From positions 1 through 11,527 of the forward strand of contig SXZC01000149.1 in the NCBI GenBank assembly GCA_005788075.1: 11,527 nucleotides of DNA, given 5' to 3'. Within the stretch, counting starts at the first letter, position 1. The number at the start of each line of letters is the position of its first letter. Source of the stretch: Actinomycetota bacterium. GTDB taxonomy: Bacteria > Actinomycetota > Thermoleophilia > Miltoncostaeales > Miltoncostaeaceae. Under the pieces are notes generated by a model. That model ran no database searches. It had not been told where the DNA came from and saw nothing but the letters and a program-made list of their open reading frames with translations. Shown here piece after piece: positions 1 through 6,759 of this stretch. Made by a program: the position numbers and the translations under genes.

Positions 1-191
1 CGGATGATCCCGGCGTCCTTCAGCACCGCCATGCGGGCGAGCACCTCGTCCTCGCCGATCCCGACGCGCTCGGCGATGTCGAGGAACGGCCGGTGGTCCA
101 TCGCGATGCCCGCCTGCAGCTCATTCAGCAGCCGCTGGTCGACCTCATCGGGCTTGTGCCGCACGCGGGGGGTCGCCTCGGTGGTGCTCAT
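1..191 (-). CDS. Siroheme decarboxylase-like (Lrp/AsnC-type) protein, partial
   Basis: The first 63 codons of a protein that continues past the left edge. The N-terminal part reads LLNELQAGIAMDHRPFLDIA followed by a helix-turn-helix-like stretch (ERVGIGEDEVLARMAVLKDAGIIR). The 'hRPFxxIAexvGisEdEVlxRixxLkdxGIIR' pattern is typical of AhbA/AhbB/NirDLGH proteins. These decarboxylate siroheme in the alternative (siroheme-dependent) heme pathway or in heme d1 synthesis, and they share the AsnC/Lrp fold. The ATG at 191-189 overlaps the hemB stop (ATGA), so the gene is translationally coupled to hemB, which supports a tetrapyrrole role over a general Lrp regulator. The catalytic C-terminal half is outside the window, so an AsnC-type regulator cannot be fully excluded. 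Confidence 0.7.
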   Translation of the reverse strand, partial: MSTTEATPRVRHKPDEVDQRLLNELQAGIAMDHRPFLDIAERVGIGEDEVLARMAVLKDAGII

Positions 192-1207
192 AGCTCCTCC
201 TGGATCCACCGCGCGGCGTCGACCGCCGCGTAGGTGATGACGATGTCCGCGCCCGACCGCACGATGGCGGTGAGCGTCTCCATCATTGCGCGACGCTCGT
301 CGAGCCAACCGCGCTCGGCCGCCGCCTTGACCATCGAGTACTCGCCGCTCACGTGGTACGCGGCAACCGGCAGGTCGGTGGCCTCGCGCACGGCGCGGAT
401 GACGTCGAGGTAGGTGGCGGCGGGCTTCACCATCACCATGTCCGCGCCCTCGGCCTCGTCCTCGCGCACCTCGCGCACGGCCTCGCGTGCGTTGGGCGGG
501 TCCATCTGGTACCCGCGGCGGTCGCCATGGCCCGGCGCGGATCCGGCCGCCTCGCGGAACGGCCCGTAGAACGCCGAGGCGTACTTGGCCGAGTAGCTCA
601 TGATCGACACGCCCTCGTGGCCGGCGTCATCGAGCGCCTGCCGTATCGCCGCCACGCGGCCATCCATCATGTCGCTGGGCGCCACCACGTCGGCACCCGC
701 ATCGGCATGGCTCACGGCCGTGCGCGCCAGCACCTCGAGCGAGGGGTCGTTGGCCACCTCGCCGTCATCGTCGAGCAGGCCGCAGTGGCCGTGGTCGGTG
801 TAGGCGCAGAGGCACACATCGGTGATCACCACCAGGTCGGGCAGCGCCGCCTTGAGGGCGCGCACCGCCTGCTGCACCACGCCGTCATCGCAGTGGGCCG
901 ACGTGGCCACGGCGTCCTTCTGGTCGGTCACCCCGAACAGCAGCACCCCGCCGATGCCCGCCTCGTGCGCGGCGCGGGCATCCTCCACCAGCAGGTCGGG
1001 CGAGAGGCGCGCCACGCCCGGCAGCGCGTCCACGGGCTGGCGCACGCCCGATCCCTCCACCGCGAACATCGGCAGCACCAGCTGCGACGGGCGGGGCACG
1101 GCCTCGCGGACGAGGCGGCGCATGCCCTCGGTGCGACGGAGCCTGCGGTGGCGCACGGCCGGGAAGGTTCCCGCCGCCGCGCCGGCCTGTGTGGTCGGGA
1201 CCTGCAC
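188..1207 (-). CDS. hemB: Porphobilinogen synthase (delta-aminolevulinic acid dehydratase)
   Basis: 339 residues, normal family length. It condenses two 5-aminolevulinate molecules to porphobilinogen in the cytosol, the first common step of tetrapyrrole synthesis. Both Schiff-base lysines are visible: K208 in SYSAKYAS and K261 in MVMVKPA. DVCLCAYTDHGHCG carries Cys132, Cys134 and Cys142, marking the Zn-dependent class. The N-terminal RRLRRTEGMRRLVRE and QLVLPMF motifs are also typical. The GTG start at 1207 lies 8 nt after a TACACT box on the minus strand, suggesting a leaderless message. An internal GTG at 1156 (18th codon, just before RHRRLRR) is a reasonable alternative start. The gene is divergent from aat and overlaps the next, siroheme-decarboxylase-like gene by ATGA. 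Confidence 0.97.
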   Translation of the reverse strand: MQVPTTQAGAAAGTFPAVRHRRLRRTEGMRRLVREAVPRPSQLVLPMFAVEGSGVRQPVDALPGVARLSPDLLVEDARAAHEAGIGGVLLFGVTDQKDAVATSAHCDDGVVQQAVRALKAALPDLVVITDVCLCAYTDHGHCGLLDDDGEVANDPSLEVLARTAVSHADAGADVVAPSDMMDGRVAAIRQALDDAGHEGVSIMSYSAKYASAFYGPFREAAGSAPGHGDRRGYQMDPPNAREAVREVREDEAEGADMVMVKPAATYLDVIRAVREATDLPVAAYHVSGEYSMVKAAAERGWLDERRAMMETLTAIVRSGADIVITYAAVDAARWIQEEL

Positions 1208-1215
1208 GGCTTGCG

Positions 1216-1225
1216 AGTGTATCGT
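1216..1225. promoter_or_regulatory. Overlapping divergent -10 boxes of hemB and aat
   Basis: The 25-bp gap between the hemB start (1207) and the aat start (1233) contains TACACT on the minus strand (1221-1216, 8 nt before the hemB GTG) and TATCGT on the plus strand (1220-1225, 7 nt before the aat GTG). The hexamers share positions 1220-1221. The spacing fits leaderless transcripts beginning at or next to the GTG. No good -35 is visible on either side, so this is inferred from position and pattern only. Confidence 0.45.
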
Positions 1226-1232
1226 CGCTTGC

Positions 1233-1835
1233 GTGGCCGACGGCGGTGACCCGCATGAACCCGGGGCGGTTGGCCTTGCGCCCGGCCAGATGGTGCAGGG
1301 CTACCTGCAGGGCGCATTCCCCATGGACGAGGCGGGATCGCGCGACCCCGTCGGCTGGTACGTGTCGGACCCCCGGGCCGTCATCGTGCCGGATGAGGCC
1401 CGCGTGCCCGCCACCGTGAGGCGCATGCTGCGGCGCCGGGGCTACGAGGTGCGCATCGACGCGGCGTTCGCCGAGGTGGTGCGCGCGTGCGGCGGGGAGC
1501 GAAGTGGCGTGTGGCTCACTCCGCGCCTCGCGGCGGCGTACGACGCATTGCATGCGGAGGGCATCGCGCACAGCGTGGAGGCCTGGGACGGCGACCGGCT
1601 CGTGGGTGGCCTCTTCGGCGTGTGGCTCAGGCGCTTCATGACGGCCGAGAGCATGTTCCACCGCGCGCCCGACGGGGGCAACGCCGCCCTGGCGGGCCTC
1701 ATCGAGGTGGCGCGCATCGGAGGCGCCGAGCTGATCGACGTGCAGATGATGTCGGGGCACGTGGCGCGCTTCGGCGCACGCGAGGTGCCCCACGAGGAGT
1801 TCCTCGCCATGCTCGGTGCGGCGCTGCGCGACTGA
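1233..1835 (+). CDS. aat: Leucyl/phenylalanyl-tRNA--protein transferase
   Basis: 200 residues from GTG 1233. It transfers Leu or Phe from aminoacyl-tRNA to N-terminal Lys/Arg of proteins, creating N-degrons for ClpS/ClpAP-type proteolysis in the cytosol. Family landmarks in order: GYLQGAFPMDE (23-33), WYVSDPRAVI (42-51), a TPRLAAAYDALHAEGIAHSVE segment (from 96), LVGGLFGV (123-130), ESMFHRAPDGG (139-149) and LIDVQ (167-171). Glu139, Asp169 and Gln171 match the catalytic Glu, Asp and Gln known in the E. coli enzyme. The usual GGxFFGESMF is changed to RRFMTAESMF, so the glycine before Glu139 is missing. The reading frame is open upstream of 1233, but that part is antisense hemB; the GTG 7 nt after TATCGT is the best start. 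It converges on the ABC permease, with 16 bp between stops. Confidence 0.9.
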   Translation: MADGGDPHEPGAVGLAPGQMVQGYLQGAFPMDEAGSRDPVGWYVSDPRAVIVPDEARVPATVRRMLRRRGYEVRIDAAFAEVVRACGGERSGVWLTPRLAAAYDALHAEGIAHSVEAWDGDRLVGGLFGVWLRRFMTAESMFHRAPDGGNAALAGLIEVARIGGAELIDVQMMSGHVARFGAREVPHEEFLAMLGAALRD

Positions 1836-1851
1836 CGCGGGGCTGGTGCGC

Positions 1852-3201
1852 CTACGCGTGCATGCGGCGCCCGAGCGCCACGCGCGCCGCGACCCCGTAC
1901 ACCAGTGCCACCACCGCGAGGATGCCCATGCCGACGTACGTGGACGAGGTGACCTCGGGATCGACCAGCAGGCCCTGGAAGATGCGTGCGGCCGGCCCGA
2001 AGCCGGCGAAGGCGCTGACCCAGTAGGCGATGTCGTTGCCCGGGATGAGGGCGATCACGGCGAGCGGCAGCGCGAGCATGAGCCCGGCGAGCAGCGCGGT
2101 GCGGGTCTCGCGGGCGAGCGCGCCCACCAAGAGGCCGAAGGCCCCCGACGCCAGGCCGGCCAGCAGGAGGGCGGGCAGCCACAGCAGCCACCTGCCGATG
2201 GTGATCGACGTCGAGAGCGCCACGATGCCCAGCAGCACGTAGCCGACGATCGTGCAGGCGATGGCGGCCAGCAGCGCCTTCTGCCAGATGATCGTGCCGG
2301 CACCCGCCAGTCCGCGTCCCAGGCGCGAGAGCACGTGGTCCTCGCGCTCGGCCGAGAGCAGCGCGGCGGCCAGGAGCACGCCGACCAGGCCGATGCCCAC
2401 CACCAGGGCGCCCGCGATGCCGAGCGCCGAGAGCGGCTCGCGACCCGGCGGGCCCTCGCGCACCTCGAGGCGGATCGGGCTGGCGATGGCCTGCGCGGCG
2501 GGCTTGGCGAGCTCGAGGTTGCCGCCCACGCCGCTGATGTAATCGCGCAGGCCCGCCACCTTCTTGGCGAGCGCGGGCTTCCCGTCGGCGATCAGCGCCT
2601 TCTGCACCTGCGCGAGGTTCCGCTCGCTCTCCTCGAGGCCGAGCAGCGTGCCCGACCTCCCGAAGATGCCCACGGTGCCCCCCTTCTGGATGAGGTCGAC
2701 GAGGTTGAGCACCTGGGTGACGTACGCGGTGGCGAGCGCCTGGTTGAGGCGGAAAACCGCCGACTCGAGGTTGCGCTCGATCGCCTGCGCCTCGATGGGC
2801 GAGCGGGGGTTCGTGGCGAGCTGCAGGACGGGCGGCTTGAGCCCCGACTGCAGGTCGGTGATGAAGCCCTCGGGACCGGTGAGCACGGCGCTCACGCGCC
2901 CGTCGGCGAGGGCCTCGTCGGCCTGCGCGGGCGTGAGGCGCACGAGGTCGACGTCGTCCTCGAGGCGAGCGGCGTAGTCGTCCACCGAGAGGCGCTCCTC
3001 GCCCACCTGCACCGTGCGGGCCCCGGCGTCGAGGTTGACGAATGCGATGGCCGGCCGGCGATCGCCTCCGGACAGCGCGATTGCGAGGAGGATCGCGATG
3101 ACGATCGGGTAGCCGATGAGCACCGCCACCAGCCCGCGGCTGCGTCCGAGCACGCGGAGGTCCTTGCCGAAGAGCAGCCGGCCCGCGCGGATCGCCTTCA
3201 T
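1852..3201 (-). CDS. ABC-2 type transporter permease
   Basis: 449 residues. The topology is one N-terminal membrane helix (about 24-43), a long extracytoplasmic region (about 44-260), then about five helices (about 262-283, 310-330, 338-362, 368-387, 423-443). This is the layout of ABC2_membrane_3/YhgE-like exporters rather than importers; no binding protein is encoded nearby. The ECD contains a predicted helical, coiled-coil-like stretch (about 138-225). The ATG at 3201 overlaps the ATPase stop (ATGA), so the two are a coupled ATPase-permease pair. The substrate cannot be read from sequence; lipid, drug or cell-envelope components are possible. Function in export is family inference. Confidence 0.85.
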   Translation of the reverse strand: MKAIRAGRLLFGKDLRVLGRSRGLVAVLIGYPIVIAILLAIALSGGDRRPAIAFVNLDAGARTVQVGEERLSVDDYAARLEDDVDLVRLTPAQADEALADGRVSAVLTGPEGFITDLQSGLKPPVLQLATNPRSPIEAQAIERNLESAVFRLNQALATAYVTQVLNLVDLIQKGGTVGIFGRSGTLLGLEESERNLAQVQKALIADGKPALAKKVAGLRDYISGVGGNLELAKPAAQAIASPIRLEVREGPPGREPLSALGIAGALVVGIGLVGVLLAAALLSAEREDHVLSRLGRGLAGAGTIIWQKALLAAIACTIVGYVLLGIVALSTSITIGRWLLWLPALLLAGLASGAFGLLVGALARETRTALLAGLMLALPLAVIALIPGNDIAYWVSAFAGFGPAARIFQGLLVDPEVTSSTYVGMGILAVVALVYGVAARVALGRRMHA

Positions 3202-3881
3202 GCGTCGTCCCCGACCAGTGCCATGAACGAGGCCTCATCGAGGGCGTTCGCGGGGCCGTCATGCACCAGCCGACCGCGGGCCAGCACGATGACGCGGTCG
3301 GCGTGGCGCGCGGCCTCCTCCACCGACTGGGTGGAGAACAGCAGCGCCATGTCGTCGGATCGGACCAGGTCGGCGAGCCACTGCCACAGGCGCACCCGCT
3401 GGTCGGGGCTCAGCGTGCCGGTGGGCTCGTCGAGCAGCAGCAGGCTGGGCGCCCCGGCGAGCGCGATGGCCAGGTTGAGCCGCTGCATCGTGCCGGTGGA
3501 CAGCGCCCCGGCCCGGCGATCGGCGAAGTCACCCAGATCGGCCCGGCGGATGAGCTCGTCCGCGGTGGCGGGCGGGTCGTCCGATCCCTCGAGCCCCGCG
3601 AAGAGCCGCAGGTTCTCGCGGGTCGTGAGGCGGGGGTATAGCGCCGGCCGCTGCGGCACCCAGCCCACCTTCGAGGCAGATTCCCCCGTCCACTCGAGCG
3701 TGCCGCCGCTGGGGGCCTGCACCCCGGCGAGGATCGTGAGCCGGGTGGTCTTGCCCGCGCCGTTCGGCCCGGTGAGCGCCACGCGCTCGCCCCGGGCGAA
3801 TGTGAGGTCGACCGGCGCCAGGGCCTCGAACGACCCGTAGCTGCGCGTGATGCCGCGCGCCTCGAGGAGGGGGGCGCCCAT
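3198..3881 (-). CDS. ABC transporter ATP-binding protein
   Basis: 227 residues, a single nucleotide-binding domain that should energise the adjacent permease. Walker A is GPNGAGKTT (38-46), the Q-loop is Q77 (VPQRPALYP), the signature is LSTGT (127-131, in place of LSGGQ), and Walker B is LLLLDEPTG with catalytic E152, followed by a D-loop LSPD. The H-loop, usually STH in exporter ATPases, is STQ here: Q185, codon CAG at minus 3329-3327. The signature is followed by MQRLNLAIAL, as in CcmA/DrrA-type exporter ATPases. It starts 9 nt after the AI-2E gene stop and overlaps the permease start, so all three are probably co-transcribed. The loss of the switch histidine makes normal ATP hydrolysis uncertain, but the rest of the fold is intact. 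Confidence 0.93.
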   Translation of the reverse strand: MGAPLLEARGITRSYGSFEALAPVDLTFARGERVALTGPNGAGKTTRLTILAGVQAPSGGTLEWTGESASKVGWVPQRPALYPRLTTRENLRLFAGLEGSDDPPATADELIRRADLGDFADRRAGALSTGTMQRLNLAIALAGAPSLLLLDEPTGTLSPDQRVRLWQWLADLVRSDDMALLFSTQSVEEAARHADRVIVLARGRLVHDGPANALDEASFMALVGDDA

Positions 3882-3890
3882 GTGCGCCGG

Positions 3891-5144
3891 TCAGTCCGCG
3901 CCGGTTGGGCGCGCGGGCTGGGCCTGCGTGACGCCGGTGACATCGAGCGTGTCGCCCGCGTCGGGGGCGTCCGCGTCCGCCGCGGTGGCCGGCGCGCGCC
4001 GCGGTGGCAGCTTGAGGCCGGTGAGGGTGTCTTGGTCCGACGCCTCGGCCACCGGGCCGGGTGGGGCGCCCGCGGTGGCGGGCGAGAGGCCGAACCAGCC
4101 CATGCGCTCGCTCAGGTACACGGCCGTCTCCTTGAGGATGACCACCACGGGCACCGCGAGGATGATGCCGATGAAGCCGTAGAGCTCCTCGCCGATGAGC
4201 ACCCCGAAGATGACCACCAGCGGGTGCACGCCCACGGCGTCGCCCATCACCTGGGGCACCACCACGTGCCCCTCGAACTGGTGGATCGCGATGAACGCGA
4301 TGAGCACCCAGAGCGCCGTCCACGGCGAGATGAACAGGGCGAGCAGCACGGGGGGTATGGCGCCAAGGATGGGCCCGATGTACGGGATGAACTCCATGAG
4401 GAAGATCCACGCCGCGAACAGCACGGCGTAGGTGGCGCCCTGGGGGAACACGCCGGTGACGCCGAGGATCCACAGGACCACCCCGGTGCTCACGGCGATG
4501 ATGAGGCAGACGAGGGTCTGGGCCTTGATGTACTCGACCAGCGTGCGCTCGGTGCGCACGAGGAACTGCGCGGCCGAGGGCCCGCCGAGGCGCCGGGCCG
4601 CCCGGGCGATCTGCGGGGCGTCGAGCAGCATGTACACCGCGGCCACGATGATGATGATGATGATCACCAGCGCGCCGAGGGCGCTGAGCGAGTACGACAC
4701 CGCGTTGCCGGAGAGGTCGTTCGCCCACCCCTTGATGGCGGCGAACGCCGCCGCCGCGCGCTCCTGCACGTCGACGTCGATGCTGTTGCGGTCGAAGAAG
4801 CCCTGAAGGTTCTGCACCTGCCGCTGCGCCTGGTCGGTGTAGAGCGGCAGGTTGGCCCGGATCGTGTTGATCTGCTCCTGGATGGGCGGGATGAGCAGCA
4901 CGATCGCGGCCGCCACCACGCCGAGGACCGACAGGAACACGGTGGCCACCGCGAGGCCGCGCGGCACGTGCGCGCGCCGCACCATGCGCACCAGGGGGTT
5001 GAGCAGCAGGGCGATGACCAGCGACACGAGGAAGACGAACAGCACCCGGCCGAGCGTCTGCCCCGCGATCCACACCATCACGACGATGGCCGCTGCCGTG
5101 CCGATCCATGCCCACGGCGGCACTGTGGCTTGGCGGCTGCTCAT
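3891..5144 (-). CDS. AI-2E family transporter (PerM/TqsA-like membrane protein)
   Basis: 417 residues from ATG 5144. It has multiple membrane helices and the family landmarks FIPYIGPILGAIPP (252-265), HQFEGHVVVPQVMG (288-301) and GVLIGEELYGFIGIILAVPV (314-333). The family includes TqsA (autoinducer-2 export) and Na+/H+ antiporter-like members; the real substrate is unknown. A soluble amphipathic region (about 88-148) separates helix pairs, as usual. A run of six Ile (161-166) is encoded by six identical ATC codons. The C-terminal 60 residues are Ala/Pro/Asp-rich and probably disordered. I prefer ATG 5144 because TACCAT lies 7 nt upstream on the minus strand, in leaderless spacing; ATG 5153, three codons upstream, overlaps that box. 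It is first in an apparent operon with the ABC pair. Confidence 0.92.
   Translation of the reverse strand: MSSRQATVPPWAWIGTAAAIVVMVWIAGQTLGRVLFVFLVSLVIALLLNPLVRMVRRAHVPRGLAVATVFLSVLGVVAAAIVLLIPPIQEQINTIRANLPLYTDQAQRQVQNLQGFFDRNSIDVDVQERAAAAFAAIKGWANDLSGNAVSYSLSALGALVIIIIIIVAAVYMLLDAPQIARAARRLGGPSAAQFLVRTERTLVEYIKAQTLVCLIIAVSTGVVLWILGVTGVFPQGATYAVLFAAWIFLMEFIPYIGPILGAIPPVLLALFISPWTALWVLIAFIAIHQFEGHVVVPQVMGDAVGVHPLVVIFGVLIGEELYGFIGIILAVPVVVILKETAVYLSERMGWFGLSPATAGAPPGPVAEASDQDTLTGLKLPPRRAPATAADADAPDAGDTLDVTGVTQAQPARPTGAD
4647..4664. repeat. (GAT)6 trinucleotide repeat
   Basis: Six perfect GAT units on the plus strand, equal to six ATC (Ile) codons in the AI-2E family gene. They lie within a membrane helix. 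Slippage would change length by whole codons and keep the frame. Confidence 0.95.
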
Positions 5145-5206
5145 GCCGGGCATGGTATCGCGGCCCCCCGGGGCCTGAGCCCGCGAGGCTCTGGACTACC
5201 CTTCCG
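5145..5206. promoter_or_regulatory. Divergent promoter region between AI-2E gene and LytM-like gene
   Basis: This short gap holds TACCAT on the minus strand (5157-5152, 7 nt before ATG 5144) and TACCCT on the plus strand (5197-5202, 4 nt before ATG 5207 and 10 nt before ATG 5213) as candidate -10 boxes. Between them are two GC-rich inverted repeats: GGCCCC/GGGGCC (5162-5167 / 5170-5175) and GAGCC/GGCTC (5177-5181 / 5187-5191, 5-nt loop). The repeats could be an operator or simply a product of high GC. No clear -35 is visible. Confidence 0.35.
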
Positions 5207-5974
5207 ATGCCCATGCCGCCCCTTACCCGAGATGAGCTTCGGTCACGGCGCGCCGTGCGTCGCCAGGCGGACCGGCACCGGAGCAACCGCGCGCTGCTCA
5301 CCGTCGTGGCGCCCGCCGTGCTGGTGGCCGTGATCATCGCCGCGATCGTCCTCGCCTTCTACGACACCGGATCCGGTGGGGAGGCCGCAGTGCCCAGCGG
5401 GCAGCTGGCGTCGCCGGTGCCCCCGTCGGCCGTCGACGACTCCCCGGCCCCCCAGCGCGTGGTCCTCGCCCGCGCGGGCCTCGTGGAGGTCGTGCTGCCC
5501 GTGGCCGAGAAGCAGGTGACCGCCGTGCTGTTCCACGCCGTCGGCGAGCCGGGCGCGGTGAACATGGCCCCGGCGGCGGGCGTGTCGCACAACGTGGCGT
5601 CCGACGAGGGCGGCGCGCCCGGCACGTCGGGCGTCGACGTGGGCGCCCCGGCAGGCACCACGGTGTACAGCCCGGTCGACGGGGTGGTCACGGCGGTCAT
5701 CCCGCATCGCATCGCAGGGCGTCCGGAGGGCCTCGAGATCGTCATCACCCCGGCCGGCGTGCCCGATGTCGCGGTGCGCGTGAACCACATCGAGCCGGGC
5801 CCCGACGGCATCGTGCCCCGGGTGGGCACGGCGGTGGGCGCGGGCCGCACCGTGATCGGCCGCGTGCGCGACCTCTCGCGCGTGGCCCGCTTCGAGATCG
5901 CCCGGTACACCAACGACGCCGGCAACAACGTGCAGGTGGAGCTCCTGCGCCAGGCCACCGGGCCGGGCGTCTAG
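5207..5974 (+). CDS. Membrane-anchored degenerate LytM/M23-like protein
   Basis: 255 residues. A basic N-terminus (Arg-rich, 8-28) precedes one membrane helix (about 30-51), a Ser/Pro/Ala linker (55-85), and a C-terminal LytM-like domain in GTSGVDVGAPAGTTVYSPVD (139-158) and following strands. M23 peptidases cut peptidoglycan cross-links outside the membrane with a Zn bound by HxxxD and HxH. Here the first His is Thr140 (TSGVD, Asp144 kept), and the HLHFE motif reads VARFE (226-230), losing both His; only an NH dipeptide at 193-194 resembles a conserved His. The protein is therefore probably non-catalytic, perhaps a scaffold or activator like EnvC/NlpD-type LytM factors. ATG 5213 is an equally possible start. 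Its stop overlaps the next GTG (TAGTG), implying coupling. The domain assignment rests on pattern only. Confidence 0.75.
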   Translation: MPMPPLTRDELRSRRAVRRQADRHRSNRALLTVVAPAVLVAVIIAAIVLAFYDTGSGGEAAVPSGQLASPVPPSAVDDSPAPQRVVLARAGLVEVVLPVAEKQVTAVLFHAVGEPGAVNMAPAAGVSHNVASDEGGAPGTSGVDVGAPAGTTVYSPVDGVVTAVIPHRIAGRPEGLEIVITPAGVPDVAVRVNHIEPGPDGIVPRVGTAVGAGRTVIGRVRDLSRVARFEIARYTNDAGNNVQVELLRQATGPGV

Positions 5975-6759
5975 TGGCCGGCTTCACCGCCCTGGTGGTG
6001 GGCGACGTCTTCGGGGGAGCGGGCATGCGCGCCGCCGAGGACTCCCTGCCGAAGCTGCGCGAGCAGCACCAGCCCGACATCGTGGTGGTCAACGCCGAGA
6101 ACGCCGCCCACGGATCGGGCACCACGCCCAAGCAGGCCGAGGCGCTCATCAGGGCAGGCGCCGACGTGCTCACGGGCGGCAACCACACATTTCGGCGCCC
6201 GGAGTTCTTCAAGACCCTCGAGGAGGACCGCCGGGTGCTCCGGCCCGCCAACCTCAGCACGCGTGGTCCGGGCTCGGGCACCGTGGTGGTGGACGCCCGG
6301 GGGGGCTTCCGCGTGGGCGTGATCAACCTCATCGGGTCGGTGTTCATCGACGCGGCGCAGAGCCCGTTCGCCGTGGCCGATGACCTCGTCGACCGCATGC
6401 GGCGCGAGACCCCGCTGATCATCGTCGACTTCCACGCCGAGGCCACCAGCGAGAAGATCGCCCTGGCGCGCCACCTCGATGGCCGGGTCACGGCGGTGCT
6501 CGGCACCCATACCCACGTGCCCACCGCCGACGAGAAGGTGCTCGCCGGCGGCACGGCCTACATCAGCGATATCGGCATGACCGGCCCGCACGATTCGGTG
6601 ATCGGCGTGCGCGAGGAGCCCGTGCTGCGGAGGTTCCTCACCGGCATGCCCGCCAAGTGGGAGCCGGCCACGGGCGACGTGCGCCTGCAGGCGGTGCTGG
6701 TGCGCGCCGAGCCCGACGGCCGCGCCACGGCCATCGAGCGCATCGACCTGCCGGCCTAG
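5974..6759 (+). CDS. ymdB: YmdB-family metallophosphoesterase (cyclic-nucleotide 2'-phosphodiesterase-like)
   Basis: 261 residues, the usual length of the TIGR00282/YmdB family. The di-metal site is complete: GDVFG (D11), NAEN (40-43), GGNHTF (N70, H71), VDFHAEATSEK (H154) and GTHTHV (H179, H181). RPANLS, the GxINLIG strand and DIGMTGPHDSVIGV are also conserved. Bacillus YmdB hydrolyses 2',3'-cyclic nucleotides and affects biofilm and sporulation genes; in many bacteria the gene sits near rny (RNase Y), which is not seen here. It begins with GTG, the G of which is the last base of the upstream stop codon. The protein is presumably cytosolic. Its 3' end overlaps the convergent CtpE-like gene by 4 nt at a CTAG palindrome (6756-6759). 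Confidence 0.95.
   Translation: MAGFTALVVGDVFGGAGMRAAEDSLPKLREQHQPDIVVVNAENAAHGSGTTPKQAEALIRAGADVLTGGNHTFRRPEFFKTLEEDRRVLRPANLSTRGPGSGTVVVDARGGFRVGVINLIGSVFIDAAQSPFAVADDLVDRMRRETPLIIVDFHAEATSEKIALARHLDGRVTAVLGTHTHVPTADEKVLAGGTAYISDIGMTGPHDSVIGVREEPVLRRFLTGMPAKWEPATGDVRLQAVLVRAEPDGRATAIERIDLPA

Noticed and set aside
822..1232. N-terminal extension of the aat reading frame
   Set aside because: It is open by chance, antisense to hemB, and has no family similarity; GTG 1233 gives normal Aat length.
1866..1879. GGCGC-CCGA-GCGCC hairpin after aat
   Set aside because: A 5-bp stem inside the permease coding region with no T tract; expected often at this GC content.
1816..3840. 674-codon plus-strand open frame across the ABC genes
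   Set aside because: It is antisense to the ABC ATPase and permease; no domain is recognisable, and Arg/Glu/His-rich composition is typical of the complementary frame.
4647..4664. GAT repeat as CRISPR or mobile-element signal
   Set aside because: A pure in-frame triplet run with no spacers or terminal repeats.
3882..5333. Long plus-strand open frame rich in His, Asp and Glu
   Set aside because: It is antisense to the AI-2E family gene, which has clear family motifs. Composition (HHD/EHR repeats) is that of a GC-rich shadow frame.
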